Shown here one piece after another: positions 17,178-27,831 of a DNA stretch of 64,000 bases (the first letter of the stretch is position 1; every line of letters begins with the position of its first letter). A program made the translations under genes and the position numbers. The stretch is from Alicyclobacillus sp. SP_1. Its GTDB lineage: Bacteria > Bacillota > Bacilli > Alicyclobacillales > Alicyclobacillaceae. Where the stretch lies: positions 1 through 64,000 of the forward strand of contig NZ_JAMCCX010000061.1 in NCBI RefSeq assembly GCF_024706985.1. The letters run 5' to 3'. The notes under the pieces were generated by a model, which saw only the letters and a list, made by a program, of their open reading frames with translations, had not been told where the DNA came from and searched no databases.

Positions 17178-18419
17178 ATGGTTATGTCTTCCTATGCCGT
17201 GAGGGCACAAAATGTCACTAAAGCCTTTCGCATTCATGGCGAAAGGAACCGAACATTAAAAGACAAGTTCATTTACGCAGGGCGAGCGAAGTTCAAAGAC
17301 TTCGTGGCGCTCGACAACGTTTCAGTGGATATTCCTAGGGGTGCCACCGTGGGGCTCATTGGGGTCAATGGCTCCGGCAAAAGCACGTTACTGAAGTTGA
17401 TGTCGCGAATCCTCTATCCAGATAAGGGCACCATCGAAGTGAATGGCCGCGTTTCCAGTCTTCTGGAACTCGGTGCTGGCTTTCATCCGGATTTCACTGG
17501 ATTGGAGAACGTCTTCCTGAATGGTTCCTTAATGGGCTTATCGAAGAAGGAGTTGAACCGAAAGCTCGACGCCATTGTGGACTTTTCGGAGCTCGGCGAC
17601 TTCATTCGAGAGCCCATACGCGGATATTCTTCGGGTATGTACATGCGCCTAGCCTTTTCTATAGCAACCGCAGTTGATCCAGACATACTGCTCATTGACG
17701 AGATTCTTGCGGTTGGCGACGCACCATTTCAGGCAAAGTGTATGTCTCGATTAAAGGAACTGCAGCAAGCGAACAAGACAATCGTTATCGTCACTCACGA
17801 TTCTGGTACAGTGGAACGTTTTTGCGACACAGCGGTTTGGCTCGACAGCTCGAGGGTGCGCTCCTATGGTTCCCCAAAGGAAGTGGTGCGGGGGTATCTA
17901 TCGGAGACATTCGTTCGCTCACATGAGGGTGGCTCAGTGATGAGTTTCGACAGGAATAAGGCGAGTCACGAGAACGCTAAAGCACACGAGGCTGTCAGTG
18001 AAACGAATCCCGGCACCGATTGCGCTCAAATTGCCTTAAAGGCGACCTCGGGTCTGGGGGAGGGTATGGTAGAAGTAGGAGGGAGACTCTCCTTGAACGT
18101 CAACATCCTACCCATGAAGGATTTTAAAGCTGTGACGCCCAGAATTCGCGTTTCTTCTGAAGATGGAGTCAACCTGTTGGAAGCCGAACTTTTTCAAGAC
18201 GAGAACAAGACAGTCGTGCTGTCTGAAGGACTCGAGAGGGCATTTAGTGTCGATTTTCCAAACGTGACTCTAATGCCAGGAGAATACAACGTTGCCTTGG
18301 AACTGTGGACGGACGACGGCGAGCCATTGGACGTACCAGAGGCGAAAGCCAAGGTGAGCGTCATCGGAGAAGAGAAGGCGCACGGATATGTCAGCCTGCT
18401 GCGCGTGTGGAAGATATAA
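17178..18419 (+). CDS. wzt: ABC polysaccharide export ATPase with C-terminal carbohydrate-binding domain (Wzt-like)
   Basis: 413 residues. Walker A GVNGSGKST is at 62-70, the Q-loop region follows, the signature is IRGYSSGMYMRLAF, and Walker B is DILLIDEILAVGD. After about residue 250 comes a beta-rich extension ending in LPGGYN-like MPGEYNVALELWTDDGEPLD and VSLLRVWKI, matching the Wzt C-terminal domain that in other systems recognises the modified end of the O-chain. This fits a chain capped by a methyl group, which the next gene could supply. GAGGAGG lies 7 bases before ATG 17178. Confidence 0.88.
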   Translation: MVMSSYAVRAQNVTKAFRIHGERNRTLKDKFIYAGRAKFKDFVALDNVSVDIPRGATVGLIGVNGSGKSTLLKLMSRILYPDKGTIEVNGRVSSLLELGAGFHPDFTGLENVFLNGSLMGLSKKELNRKLDAIVDFSELGDFIREPIRGYSSGMYMRLAFSIATAVDPDILLIDEILAVGDAPFQAKCMSRLKELQQANKTIVIVTHDSGTVERFCDTAVWLDSSRVRSYGSPKEVVRGYLSETFVRSHEGGSVMSFDRNKASHENAKAHEAVSETNPGTDCAQIALKATSGLGEGMVEVGGRLSLNVNILPMKDFKAVTPRIRVSSEDGVNLLEAELFQDENKTVVLSEGLERAFSVDFPNVTLMPGEYNVALELWTDDGEPLDVPEAKAKVSVIGEEKAHGYVSLLRVWKI

Positions 18420-18486
18420 ACCGGGGACACTAGCGGCTGGGCGTGGCGCGTACCTGTTTGGTGAGACAAAGGGGGTAGCGATTCTA

Positions 18487-21400
18487 ATGGACACGCAAAT
18501 TCTAAGATGGTTGGAAAGTGCACATTTCCCACAATACCGTTCCAAGGTGAGTTCTTGGCATGGGTTGACACCCTTCGCGTTCGTGGCTATGGACATTTTG
18601 AGACCTAGAGTATTCGTGGAGCTCGGAACCCATAAAGGGGACTCATACTTCGCATTTTGCCAAGCTGTCAAGGAGTTCAGCCTAAACATGACACGCTGCT
18701 ATGCGGTAGACACTTGGAACGGAGATCCTCAAGCAGGGATATATGGGGAAAAGGTGTTTTCAGAATTTAGAGAGCACCACGATGAAAATTATGCGACGTT
18801 CTCCACATATATGAAGATGACGTTCAACCAAGCGGCGTCTCATTTCGTCGACTCGTCCATAGACCTACTGCACATCGATGGCCTCCACACTTATGATGCC
18901 GTGAAAGAAGATTTCATGACGTGGTTGCCTAAAATGTCGCCATCAGGCGTGATACTCCTTCACGACACCCAGGTCAAGCGCAGCGACTTCGGCGTTGGAA
19001 AACTACTAGAGGAGTTGTCTGAAACCTACGCTACTTCGGAGCTGAAGAATTCTAATGGGCTAGGCATAGTCTTGGTCGGGACCGAGGTACCCGAGGCATT
19101 CAAGGCGCTGTGCTCAGAGGCGTCAGCGCATAGCTTGGTCCAAATTTTTAGTCATCTGGGGAGGATTGTCCAAGAGGCACCGTTGGTCACTCGTGACAAG
19201 GACGAAGGGAATCTGCCATATGTTCAACTCTACTTTGGTAGAGATGGCGAATTTGATGAAGTCCGTTCGGAGCGATTCATATTACCCGTCGAAGAAGAAA
19301 ATAAAGGACAAGCGTCCGTTTCCTGGACTGCCATTGCTCCTTATTCTGTCCAGGGACTGCGCGTTGACCCAATCAATGTACCTGCAGAGATAGACGATTT
19401 GTCGGTGCACATTCGCAGACAATCGGGGGTGGACACGACGCTTCGGGCAGGCAGTCCGGGTGCTCGCTTTGAGGACGCAGTTGTAATACAAAATAATAAG
19501 GTCTTGCTCGTCAGCGACGATGGGCGGGTCTCTTTTGTAGATGAGGAACTGTCCGAAGGAGATGAGGTAGACGTCATTTTTCGCTATGTCAAGAAAACCG
19601 AAAATGACATAACGGAGGGCCTACTGACAGCACTCCGCGACTTTCAAACGGATAACGGAGTTCTATCAGACAACTTCAATGCTATGAAAGCCGAGTTGGA
19701 GAGTGCCTGCGCTTCACTCGAAAATTTCCGCAAAAAAATTGAAGAGCTCAGTCTAGAAGCTCAACGTGCAGCAGAAATTGACCAAGAGTTAGGATTATTG
19801 CGGACGGAATTAAAAGTGCTAACCATGAGTTATGAGGAAATGCGGCGCACCAAAGAATCAATTGAGAAGACGAGTGAAAGCCTCAATGAAGAACTTAAGA
19901 GGCTCAAAGGGACGAAAGGCTGGCGGGCTCTCGAGGTGCTTCGCACGGTGAGGAATCAATCGAGAAATCCGCGAACCTTGGCAAAGAAGATATACACTAA
20001 GGCGCGAAAAGAGGGCATCCGAGCAACCGCTCAGACGGTCCGACAGAAGATGGCCGGAGCAGCTCAACTCGCTGAACAAGATTACAACTTTTGGCAACAC
20101 GAGAACGAACGGGTGTTTCTCACGTCGGCTCACGAAATTGTCGAGGCTATGAATTTATGGGAAAATGCACCCTTAATCTCGGTGATTATACCGACATATA
20201 ACTCCAAACCCGAGTGGCTCGATGAGGCGATTAACTCAATTCTTAGGCAACCGTACCCGCATTTCGAAATACTTATCTCAGATGACTGCTCTTCAAACTT
20301 GGAAACTAGGGAGAAGCTCGGTTCTCTCTGTCAGGTTGACGATAGAATACACGTGCATCTAAACGAAAAAAATCGCGGTATTAGCGGAAACTCGAATGTT
20401 GCGATGGAAAACGCGCGAGGCGACGTCATCACCTTCTTGGATCACGATGATGTTTTTGCACCGAATGCCCTTTATGAAATCGTCCGTTCGTGGGTGGACG
20501 ATGGCCCATTCGACATTCTATACTCCGATGAGGATAAATTGGATTTTGATGGGACGTATACGCAGCCATTCTTTAAGCCTGACTTTTCTCCAGATTATTT
20601 GCTGTCCAATAACTACATCAATCACATCACTGCCTACAATCGCGAATTACTCGAGAGGGTAGGGCACTTCCGCTCAGAATTTGATGGATCGCAAGATCAC
20701 GACCTGCTTCTTCGAGCGAGTGAGGTAGCGAAGGAGATCCGTCATATCCCTCAGGTGCTCTACCATTGGCGACTGGTAGAGGGCTCAACGTCAGTTTCAG
20801 CGGGGTTTAAATCGTATGCCCACGAAGCAGGGAAAGCTGCTGTTTTGGCGGCCCTAGAGCGCCGCGGCGAATTTGGCGAGGTGTTGGACGGACCATACCC
20901 CGGTCATTACTATGCCAAACGCCATCTCCATTCGATGCCCCTTGTATCCATCATTATACCGATGAAAGACCAATGGCGTCTTACAAAGCAATGCCTGGAT
21001 AGCCTTAAGAAAAGCACTTATAGCAACATTGAAATCATTGTGGTGGACAACGGAAGTGTTGAACAGGAGTCCTTGTCGAATTTATCGAAACTGAATGCTA
21101 GCGGCTTCGCCAAGGTATTTCGCTATGAGATTCCATTCAACTACTCTAGGCTTAATAATATGGCTGTTTCAGAGGCGAATGGCGAATATCTGTTATTCCT
21201 GAACAACGATATAGAAGTCATTTCCCCCGGTTGGATTGAGGAGATGCTGCAGCATGCCATGAGACGATCGGTGGGGGTTGTTGGGGCAAAGTTACTCTAC
21301 CCCGATGGTCGGATACAGCACGCTGGCGTCGTTTTGGGAATTGGTGGGGTAGCCAACCATATATACTGCGGAGCTCACCCAAAAACGCCGGGATATTTTG

Positions 21401-22044
21401 GTATGTTGGCTGACATCAGGGATTTTTCAGCGGTTACAGGTGCATGCATGATGGTTCCGCGAAAGGTCTTTGAGGAAACAGGTGGCTTCGACGAGGATTT
21501 GGCGGTATCGTTCAACGATGTGGATCTGTGCCTGAGAATTGGCGCATTAGGTTATTTTTGCGTCTTCACTCCTTACGCGGAGTTACATCATCACGAATCC
21601 GCCTCCCGGTCAAAGGAGGTGGACTTCCACGAAATAGCGTTGATGCAGGACCGCTGGTTCACCAAAATTCGGGACGACCCATTTTATAATCGACATCTGT
21701 CTTTAGTCAGAGAAGATATGTGTCCCGATCTCTCTAGAACGGCGACGACACAAGGAAGTCCGGACGGCTCTCCGGTAGCTTGGAAGAGAAGGCTTGCGGA
21801 GCTTATGCTCTCATCAGGCTTGGACAAGACACGAGCGGAAGAGATTGCATCCGATTTATGGACTGTTTATTGTGCTAGATTTGATCTCCAAAAAGCATTT
21901 ACTCTTGATGCTAGTTTTCCGCGGAAAATTCTTGCGTGGGCAGCGTACGCAGAGGACGGACATGTTAAGACACAGGAATTGCTGTCAAGATACAGGGACG
22001 AGTTCCAATCTGCAACGTCAGTTGTGGCAAACGAAGTGGATTGA
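18487..22044 (+). CDS. Multidomain methyltransferase / double GT2 glycosyltransferase (WsaE-like)
   Basis: 1185 residues. Residues about 30-230 form a class I methyltransferase (VFVELGTHKGDSYFAF, DLLHIDGLHTYDAVKEDF, SGVILLHDTQ). A beta-rich region follows to about 390, a coiled coil at 397-484, then two GT2 domains starting near 563 (LISVIIPTYNSKPEWLDEA, FLDHDDVF, LYSDEDKLDF) and 817 (LVSIIIPMKDQWRLT, FLNNDIEVIS, FNDVDLCLRIG). The order methyltransferase, GT2, GT2 is that of WsaE, which builds and caps the Geobacillus rhamnan S-layer glycan (family knowledge). ATG 18487 is about 11 bases after AAAGGGGG; an upstream extension to 18388 overlaps wzt and looks non-coding. Base composition is more AT-rich than at 5-10 kb. 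Confidence 0.85.
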   Translation: MDTQILRWLESAHFPQYRSKVSSWHGLTPFAFVAMDILRPRVFVELGTHKGDSYFAFCQAVKEFSLNMTRCYAVDTWNGDPQAGIYGEKVFSEFREHHDENYATFSTYMKMTFNQAASHFVDSSIDLLHIDGLHTYDAVKEDFMTWLPKMSPSGVILLHDTQVKRSDFGVGKLLEELSETYATSELKNSNGLGIVLVGTEVPEAFKALCSEASAHSLVQIFSHLGRIVQEAPLVTRDKDEGNLPYVQLYFGRDGEFDEVRSERFILPVEEENKGQASVSWTAIAPYSVQGLRVDPINVPAEIDDLSVHIRRQSGVDTTLRAGSPGARFEDAVVIQNNKVLLVSDDGRVSFVDEELSEGDEVDVIFRYVKKTENDITEGLLTALRDFQTDNGVLSDNFNAMKAELESACASLENFRKKIEELSLEAQRAAEIDQELGLLRTELKVLTMSYEEMRRTKESIEKTSESLNEELKRLKGTKGWRALEVLRTVRNQSRNPRTLAKKIYTKARKEGIRATAQTVRQKMAGAAQLAEQDYNFWQHENERVFLTSAHEIVEAMNLWENAPLISVIIPTYNSKPEWLDEAINSILRQPYPHFEILISDDCSSNLETREKLGSLCQVDDRIHVHLNEKNRGISGNSNVAMENARGDVITFLDHDDVFAPNALYEIVRSWVDDGPFDILYSDEDKLDFDGTYTQPFFKPDFSPDYLLSNNYINHITAYNRELLERVGHFRSEFDGSQDHDLLLRASEVAKEIRHIPQVLYHWRLVEGSTSVSAGFKSYAHEAGKAAVLAALERRGEFGEVLDGPYPGHYYAKRHLHSMPLVSIIIPMKDQWRLTKQCLDSLKKSTYSNIEIIVVDNGSVEQESLSNLSKLNASGFAKVFRYEIPFNYSRLNNMAVSEANGEYLLFLNNDIEVISPGWIEEMLQHAMRRSVGVVGAKLLYPDGRIQHAGVVLGIGGVANHIYCGAHPKTPGYFGMLADIRDFSAVTGACMMVPRKVFEETGGFDEDLAVSFNDVDLCLRIGALGYFCVFTPYAELHHHESASRSKEVDFHEIALMQDRWFTKIRDDPFYNRHLSLVREDMCPDLSRTATTQGSPDGSPVAWKRRLAELMLSSGLDKTRAEEIASDLWTVYCARFDLQKAFTLDASFPRKILAWAAYAEDGHVKTQELLSRYRDEFQSATSVVANEVD

Positions 22045-22739
22045 CACCTGTCAGCTGGATGGAGCATCTGGTTGCTATCGTTATCTCAAACGTTCACATT
22101 TAACTTGGGCTTCAATTCTGGTCCAAGATGTTTCTGGTGAAACAAGACTGGCTGGACGCAGGCGGGTTAAAATAAAGCTGGTGGTTGTTGCAGTAGGCTA
22201 TAAACCCGACGATCGCTTCAGGCCTATACACACGTTTTAATCCGTGCTGTGACAAACAGTTATCTTCCGTTATCCTGTGGAAATATTTAATGTGCACGTT
22301 CGTGTTGGTGGTTCTCGGCAGAATCCGTTCATGTGATAGCATCTGCACTTTTACGTTGCAAAACCGTGTACTTCTATTTTGAAATAGACAAGCGTTGGAC
22401 CACTTTTGCATTGAGGTCACGTTTTCTGATGACTAGCGACAAACCCCAGTCTTCTGACACTCACGGATGATCTGCTGCCTAAACAGTGCTGAAAATTCTG
22501 TCGTACATTCTTCTCATTCTCTCACTTCGTCTAGTATGCTACCCAGCAAGGAGTCTCTCCAACGTGACCTCGGGGTTTAAGAGCTAAATTCCAAAAGATA
22601 CTCGGCCCATACTGTATAGCTTGAAGCTTTCATGTAGTTGAGACTGGGCGTCACGGCGATTAAGAGATTACCATCTTTCCGCGACACTGGTGCCGAGAAC
22701 CTCATTTATAGTGCATGTTTAAACGGGAGGCCCGATTCC
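22045..22739. other. Gene-free stretch after the glycan cluster
   Basis: About 695 bases, AT-richer than the flanks, with no open frame carrying a ribosome site or a recognisable motif in six frames. A 102-codon minus-strand frame at 22112-22420 has no family features. It may contain the decayed end of something transferred with the glycan cluster; no terminator or inverted-repeat pair was evident. Confidence 0.5.
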
Positions 22740-23513
22740 ATGACAAACACATTCCCTCAAGTCGTCCTCGTGACAGGCGGGGCACAAGGCATTGGCAAAG
22801 CGATTGTCGCAGCGTTCCTCGGCAAAGGTGCTCACGTTGCAGCTGTCGATCGAGACGGAGAGGCGCTGGCTGAGCTCGAGGCGGAATATCGCGACCTTGG
22901 CGAACTGGGCAAGCTCTGGACACGCTGCGTGGATGTGGCGAATGAGAGCGAGATCGCCGCGGCTATGACTGCGCTCCGGCGGGACTTCGGTCGGCTGGAT
23001 GTACTCGTTAACAATGCCGGGGTTGGAGACACGAGACCTATGGCCGAGCGGCCCACGGAGGTTTGGGACAGGGTTTTGGCCGTCAACTTGCGGGCGCCGT
23101 ATTTGTTTGTGCGCTACGGGGAAGAGTTGCTGCGGCGAGAGGGTGGCGGGGTGGTGGTCAACATCGCGTCCACGCGCGCGTTGATGTCGGAAGCCAACAC
23201 GGAGCCGTATGCTGCGTCTAAGGGTGGTTTGCTGGCCTTGACGCACGCGCTGGCCGTCAGTTTAGGCCCGGATGTGCGTGTGAATGCCATCAGCCCAGGT
23301 TGGATTGAGACGGGTGAGTGGCAGAAGGTGTCGCGTCGGTCTGTACCGAATCACAGCGAGGCAGATAAGGCGCAACATCCGGTCGGGCGTGTGGGTGTAC
23401 CGGAAGATATCGCGGCGGCCTGCGTGTTTTTGGCGAGTGCGGAAGCCGGGTTTGTGACCGGGCAGAATTTCGTCATCGATGGCGGCATGACGGTCAAGAT
23501 GATTTACGAGTGA
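22740..23513 (+). CDS. Short-chain dehydrogenase/reductase (SDR), classical type
   Basis: 257 residues. It shows the cofactor motif VTGGAQGIGK at 11-20, acidic AVDRDGE after strand 2 (preference for NAD(H) is likely), VNNAGVG, catalytic Ser in NIAST, YAASK as the YxxxK pair, and ISPGWIETG. GGGAGG lies 9 bases before ATG 22740; the open frame upstream to 22638 has no ribosome site. It converges on lutC. Position beside a rhamnose operon makes a sugar dehydrogenase (for example rhamnose or lactaldehyde related) possible, but the sequence alone does not decide the substrate. Confidence 0.82.
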   Translation: MTNTFPQVVLVTGGAQGIGKAIVAAFLGKGAHVAAVDRDGEALAELEAEYRDLGELGKLWTRCVDVANESEIAAAMTALRRDFGRLDVLVNNAGVGDTRPMAERPTEVWDRVLAVNLRAPYLFVRYGEELLRREGGGVVVNIASTRALMSEANTEPYAASKGGLLALTHALAVSLGPDVRVNAISPGWIETGEWQKVSRRSVPNHSEADKAQHPVGRVGVPEDIAAACVFLASAEAGFVTGQNFVIDGGMTVKMIYE

Positions 23514-23630
23514 ACCACTGGCGAGAGCGGTGGAGAAGGTTGCAAGCGGGATCGACCCGATGCATTCTGCACGTGCCAGAAGACTTGTGACGAGCAGTGG
23601 AGACGGATGGGTGCCACGGGCAACAGCCTC

Positions 23631-24350
23631 TCAACAGACCACATAGAACGCTTGCAGTGGGCCGTGAACGCCGACCACTAAGTCCATTTCAATGTCCGCC
23701 GAGTTGCTCGGGCCGGTGATGAAATGAATGCTTGCCGGGACATCGCTGCCGCTCTCGACGGCGTGTTCTAGGGCTTCCACGGCCTCTGTCATGCGCGGGA
23801 AGAGTGTCTCTTTGGGAACGATGACCAAGGCGTTTGTGGGCAGGTAGTGGATGGAGCGCCCTTGTCCGGGGCGCGTGGTGAGGACCACGGTGCCTGACTC
23901 GGCGAGGGCGTAATCGCACACGACGACGGCAAAATTGGCCGCGGCTGCATGGGCGATGTTGTCGCGCTTCGAGGTTTCGGACCAGACGGAGACGGCCACG
24001 CCTTCCCGCGGCCAGGCCTCTTCCAGCAGCGGCAACAGGCCGAGCTCTGCAAAGCGCGGATGGGCAGACGTGAGCACAGGACCACCGCCATGCGCTGCCA
24101 CGACTTGGCGAAGGACGGCGGACAGTTGGTCGCGCGAGGTCTCGATGACCGTGGTGTGGATGCGTTCGCATTGTTCCTTGAAGACGGCGAGAAGTTCCTC
24201 TGCGGAGGGATGGTTCTGGCCAGCCTGGACTAAGTCGTGAACGCTGTGCTTCCACGTGGGCCGAGTCACACCCGCCGAGCGCCGCTCTCGCCCCAGCTTG
24301 GCTGCCACATGGTTTAAGAAGCGGTCTCTGTTCTCGATGTCCCCGCTCAT
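23631..24350 (-). CDS. lutC: LutC-like LUD-domain protein of L-lactate utilisation
   Basis: 239-residue LUD-domain protein, last gene of a lutABC set. It shows [42 protein letters not shown], and near the end [24 protein letters not shown], which is the diagnostic LUD motif. In Bacillus LutA, LutB and LutC together are needed to oxidise L-lactate to pyruvate. It overlaps lutB by 4 bases. In this operon it stands downstream of the rhamnose regulator, which points to lactate made from rhamnose. Confidence 0.88.
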   Translation of the reverse strand: MSGDIENRDRFLNHVAAKLGRERRSAGVTRPTWKHSVHDLVQAGQNHPSAEELLAVFKEQCERIHTTVIETSRDQLSAVLRQVVAAHGGGPVLTSAHPRFAELGLLPLLEEAWPREGVAVSVWSETSKRDNIAHAAAANFAVVVCDYALAESGTVVLTTRPGQGRSIHYLPTNALVIVPKETLFPRMTEAVEALEHAVESGSDVPASIHFITGPSNSADIEMDLVVGVHGPLQAFYVVC

Positions 24351-25774
24351 CGTCCGTCCTCCTCTTTGGCGCGCTTCTCAAACCAGTCCCGGAAACGCTC
24401 CTTGCTAGGAGCGGGAAACTCGCGCACAGCGGTCCAGTGTTTGAGCGGGCCGAGTCCTTTCGAGATGTGGTCGTCTTTGGTGTATGGGCGCAGGGCGGTC
24501 GGGGCCAATTTGGAGCCCATGCGATAGGCGGCCGCAGAGGATGCGCCCATGGCGAACATCTTCATCGCCAGTTTTTCCGTGAACGGCGCACGTCCTTCCT
24601 TCTCCACGATGACCTGCCGATGCTTAAGCAGTAACTGGTGCAGTGGAATTTTGACGGGACAGGCATCCGTGCAGGCGGCGCAGAGGCTCGAAGCATATGG
24701 GAGTTCCTTGAAGTCGTCATAGCCACCGAGGAGGGGCGAAAGGACAGCGCCAATCGGACCGGAATAAATCGATCCGTAAGAATGCCCTCCCACATGCCGA
24801 TACACGGGGCAGACGTTGACGCAGGCTGCGCAGCGGATGCATTGGAGGACGGATCGAAATTCGGAGGCCAAAATGTCGGCTCTCCCGTTGTCCACGACCA
24901 CTAGATGAAATTCCTCTGGGCCATCGCCGTCTCTGTCCTGGCTCGGGCCTGCCACGGTGACGTAGCTGGTGAGTCGCTGGCCGACCGCGCTTCGGCACAA
25001 GAGCCCCACCAACACGTCGAGTTCCTCCATCGTGGGCACCAACCGTTCCATGCCCATCACCACGATGTGTGTGTTGGGCAGGGCCATCGTCAGGTCTGCG
25101 TTGCCTTCGTTTGTCACGAGGCACACTTGGCCGGTATTCGCGACGGCAAAGTTGCAACCCGTAATGCCTATGTCTGCCTGCAAAAATTTTTCGCGCAAGA
25201 TGCCGCGCACATAGTTCGTCATCTCTGTTGGCTGGTCAGACCCTTTGTAGCCAAACTTGTCTCGAAATACGTCGCGAATTTGCGACCGATTTTTGTGAAG
25301 CGCCGGAGCTACAATGTGGGACGGAGGGTCATGGTCGTCCACCTGCAGAATGTACTCTCCAAGGTCACTCTCAATCACGTCGCAGCCGATGCTCTCGAGC
25401 GCCGAATTCAAGTGGATTTCTTCCGTCACCATCGATTTAGACTTGACAATGGTTTTTGCCTGCTTCTGCCGCGCCACTTCTTGGATGTAGCGCGTGGCCT
25501 CTTCTTTCGTGCTCGCAAAATAGACATGCCCGCCGCGCCTGGCCACGTTGTCACTCAATTGTTCTAAGTAGTAATCTAAGTTCTCCAGCGTGTGTTGACG
25601 GATGTGCTCCGCGAGCTCACGCCATTTTTGCCACTCGCCTAATTCTTCTTCGGCCATGGCTTTTCTGCTCTGCAGCCGCTCTTGCGCCGCACTCACGTTG
25701 CCTCTCATGACAGCATCGTGAATGCCGTCTTCGACTCGCGTCTTAAACTTGTCTTGACTCGTTTTCATCGGCAT
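24347..25774 (-). CDS. lutB: LutB-like iron-sulfur oxidoreductase subunit of L-lactate utilisation
   Basis: 475 residues: an N-terminal LUD domain ([65 protein letters not shown]), then two 4Fe-4S clusters ([19 protein letters not shown] and [18 protein letters not shown]) and a C-terminal tail. This is the full LutB/LldF architecture. It starts 14 bases after lutA and overlaps lutC, so the three are co-translated. Membrane helices are absent, as in the soluble complex known from Bacillus. Confidence 0.9.
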   Translation of the reverse strand: MPMKTSQDKFKTRVEDGIHDAVMRGNVSAAQERLQSRKAMAEEELGEWQKWRELAEHIRQHTLENLDYYLEQLSDNVARRGGHVYFASTKEEATRYIQEVARQKQAKTIVKSKSMVTEEIHLNSALESIGCDVIESDLGEYILQVDDHDPPSHIVAPALHKNRSQIRDVFRDKFGYKGSDQPTEMTNYVRGILREKFLQADIGITGCNFAVANTGQVCLVTNEGNADLTMALPNTHIVVMGMERLVPTMEELDVLVGLLCRSAVGQRLTSYVTVAGPSQDRDGDGPEEFHLVVVDNGRADILASEFRSVLQCIRCAACVNVCPVYRHVGGHSYGSIYSGPIGAVLSPLLGGYDDFKELPYASSLCAACTDACPVKIPLHQLLLKHRQVIVEKEGRAPFTEKLAMKMFAMGASSAAAYRMGSKLAPTALRPYTKDDHISKGLGPLKHWTAVREFPAPSKERFRDWFEKRAKEEDGR

Positions 25775-25788
25775 GACGTCCGCGCTCC

Positions 25789-26505
25789 TTATTTGCTGTT
25801 GAGAACCTCGGCAATGTGGAGGACTTTGACTTGGTGCCCCAATCGCTCCATCCGTCCACGGATGTTCATCAGGCAGCCGCAGTCTCCGCCGATTAAATAG
25901 TCGGATCCGGTCTGGACCACGGCATCTACTTTCTCATCCACCATCTGTTCGGAGATGCGCGCCATCTTGACGGCGAACGTTCCGCCGAAACCGCAGCAGT
26001 TTTCTGCATGCGGGAGTGGGATGACGTTGAGGCCGCGCACGTTCGATAACAATTGGAACGGCGCTTCGCGCACGCCGAGCAGTCGCATCATGTGACACGA
26101 GGTGTGGTACGTTGCGGTTCCTGGCAAAGTCGCTTGAACGTCGGTGATGCCGAGCTGTTCGACAATAAATTGAGTGAGTTCATAGGTGTGTGCGGCGAGT
26201 TCTTGCGCTGCCCGCTCCCACTCTTCGTCCCCTGCAAACAGATGTGGGTATTCTTTAAACATAGTGCAGCACGAGCCGGACGGGGTGACGACGAACTCAT
26301 ATCCCGCAAACGCGCGAATCATCTGCTTGGCGGCTTCCTTTGCTTCGCTGACGTAGCCGCTGTTGAATGCGGGTTGACCGCAGCAAACTTGGGAGGCGGG
26401 AAATTCGACCTCGCACCCGAGCCGCTCCAGCAACTCTACCGTTGCCCGGCCCACGCTCGGCTGAAACACATCGACGAGGCATGTGACGAATAAGGCGACT
26501 TTCAT
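25789..26505 (-). CDS. lutA: LutA-like cysteine-rich (CCG domain) oxidoreductase subunit of L-lactate utilisation
   Basis: 238 residues with two CCG-type domains binding iron-sulfur: [42 protein letters not shown], then [27 protein letters not shown] and [15 protein letters not shown] 26505 follows AAGGAGG by 8 bases; the frame is open further upstream but begins in the leader. It follows the DeoR-family gene after 88 bases that contain a GGCGTC/GACGCC hairpin, so lutABC may be expressed as a distal part of the rhamnose operon or from its own start. Confidence 0.9.
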   Translation of the reverse strand: MKVALFVTCLVDVFQPSVGRATVELLERLGCEVEFPASQVCCGQPAFNSGYVSEAKEAAKQMIRAFAGYEFVVTPSGSCCTMFKEYPHLFAGDEEWERAAQELAAHTYELTQFIVEQLGITDVQATLPGTATYHTSCHMMRLLGVREAPFQLLSNVRGLNVIPLPHAENCCGFGGTFAVKMARISEQMVDEKVDAVVQTGSDYLIGGDCGCLMNIRGRMERLGHQVKVLHIAEVLNSK

Positions 26506-26564
26506 AGTGACGTCCTCCTTGGGGGGGTGAGGAAGGGCCACCTTTCGATGGCTGTGCACGATTC

Positions 26565-26580
26565 GGCGTCTGTTGACGCC
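26565..26580 (-). promoter_or_regulatory. Short perfect hairpin between the regulator and lutA
   Basis: GGCGTC-4 bases-GACGCC with no T-run after it. It could limit read-through or act as a binding site; no more can be said. Confidence 0.3.
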
Positions 26581-26593
26581 TTTCGAGTTTCTG

Positions 26594-27352
26594 TTACGCC
26601 TGGATAATCTCAATGTTGAACTTGCGAATGCTCTCCAAATGGCCCGGATTGGCCCCTGCATCGGTAATTAAGGCGTCCACCTCATCGAGCGAGGCCACGC
26701 TGGTAAAATCGCGCACTTGCATCTTGCTGTGGTCCGCTAATAAATAGAGTTTGTCCGAGATGTCCATCATTTTTCGTTTGACCAGCGCCTGCAAGGCATT
26801 CGATTCGCTCACACCGTATTCGGTATGAAATCCTTTGCAGGACAAGAACGCCTTGTTGACGTGAAATTGATTCAACGTCTCTTCGGCCAGTGGGCCAACG
26901 TAAGACAGCGAGCTTGCCCGCACAATGCCACCCGTTGAGATAACTTCCAACTTGTCGCGACTCGCCAACTCCATGGACACTCGCAGCGAGTTGGTCAAAA
27001 CTGTGAGCGGAATGTTGGGCAATACCAACGCCACATGCCAAGCGGTGGTGCTGGCGTCTAGGACAATGCGGTCCCCTGGCGCAATGTGCCGCACCGCTTC
27101 TAAAGCGATAGCCTCTTTTTCTGAAATGTGTTCCGACTCGCGTTGCAGATAAGGAATTTCGCTATGGTCTTCCTCAATGCGCACGGCTCCGCCATGACTT
27201 CTGCGAATTTTCCCATCGCCTTCTAGATTGTCCAGGTCGCGCCGCACCGTTTCCTCGGTCACATCAAAGAGTTGGCTGAGCTCTTTGACACGCATGCTTC
27301 CCTTGGTGTTGATGAGTTGTAATATTGCCTTGTGTCGTTCGGCTGGAAGCAT
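26594..27352 (-). CDS. rhaR: DeoR-family regulator, probable L-rhamnose operon repressor (RhaR/YulB-like)
   Basis: 252 residues. An N-terminal winged helix ([52 protein letters not shown]) is followed by the DeoR sensor domain ([48 protein letters not shown]). DeoR regulators respond to phosphorylated sugars. In Bacillus the rhamnose genes are controlled by a DeoR-type protein encoded beside them, and here the gene lies between rhaM and lutABC. ATG 27352 is preceded by AAAGGACGGG; the open frame to 27400 begins with a TTG without a site. The symbol is assigned from family plus context. Confidence 0.82.
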   Translation of the reverse strand: MLPAERHKAILQLINTKGSMRVKELSQLFDVTEETVRRDLDNLEGDGKIRRSHGGAVRIEEDHSEIPYLQRESEHISEKEAIALEAVRHIAPGDRIVLDASTTAWHVALVLPNIPLTVLTNSLRVSMELASRDKLEVISTGGIVRASSLSYVGPLAEETLNQFHVNKAFLSCKGFHTEYGVSESNALQALVKRKMMDISDKLYLLADHSKMQVRDFTSVASLDEVDALITDAGANPGHLESIRKFNIEIIQA

Positions 27353-27495
27353 CCACACATCCCGTCCTTTAGCAGTGAAACCTTTCTCAATATCTATCAA
27401 TACGCGGTAGACATCCGTCCGTCAAGAATCAAACCGCCATGTGTGGGGACAACCATCACGCGGCGGTTCGGGACAAACTTGCTAGTCCATGATGT

Positions 27496-27819
27496 TCATG
27501 CCCGTTGTGTTGGGTGAAAATAGAAGACTTCCTCTAAGGGACAGAGTGTCACTCCGCGTTCGTCTGCTAATAGTATATCGGACATATACTGTTGCCACCT
27601 ACGATTGGCTAAATTTTCATCGAGTGCACGGAGAGCGGCTTCGGTGTCATCCGCCTCGATATAGCCAAAGAGAGTGGTTCCATCCATGAATATGCTGTAG
27701 CTTTGGATGCCGTAATCTTCGAAGGCGGAAAGTAATTCGGGATGCACGGCCTTGTGCCGTTCCTTATACTCCGCTTCTGCACCTGGGCGAATTCTCAGCT
27801 TAAATCCAATCCGTTTCAC
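27496..27819 (-). CDS. rhaM: L-rhamnose mutarotase
   Basis: 107 residues, normal length for RhaM, which interconverts alpha and beta L-rhamnopyranose before isomerisation. The family pattern is clear: YKERHKAVHPELLSAFEDYGI with the active-site His, YSIFMDGTTLFGYIEADD, NRRWQQYMSDIL and LEEVFYF. It follows the transporter gene by 12 bases and precedes the DeoR-family regulator. It anchors the assignment of the whole region to rhamnose use. Confidence 0.93.
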   Translation of the reverse strand: MKRIGFKLRIRPGAEAEYKERHKAVHPELLSAFEDYGIQSYSIFMDGTTLFGYIEADDTEAALRALDENLANRRWQQYMSDILLADERGVTLCPLEEVFYFHPTQRA

Positions 27820-27831
27820 GGAGAGTTCCTC

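Noticed and set aside
22112-22420. Possible transposase remnant on the minus strand
   Set aside because: No DDE, HUH or other transposase motif and no inverted terminal repeats could be found.
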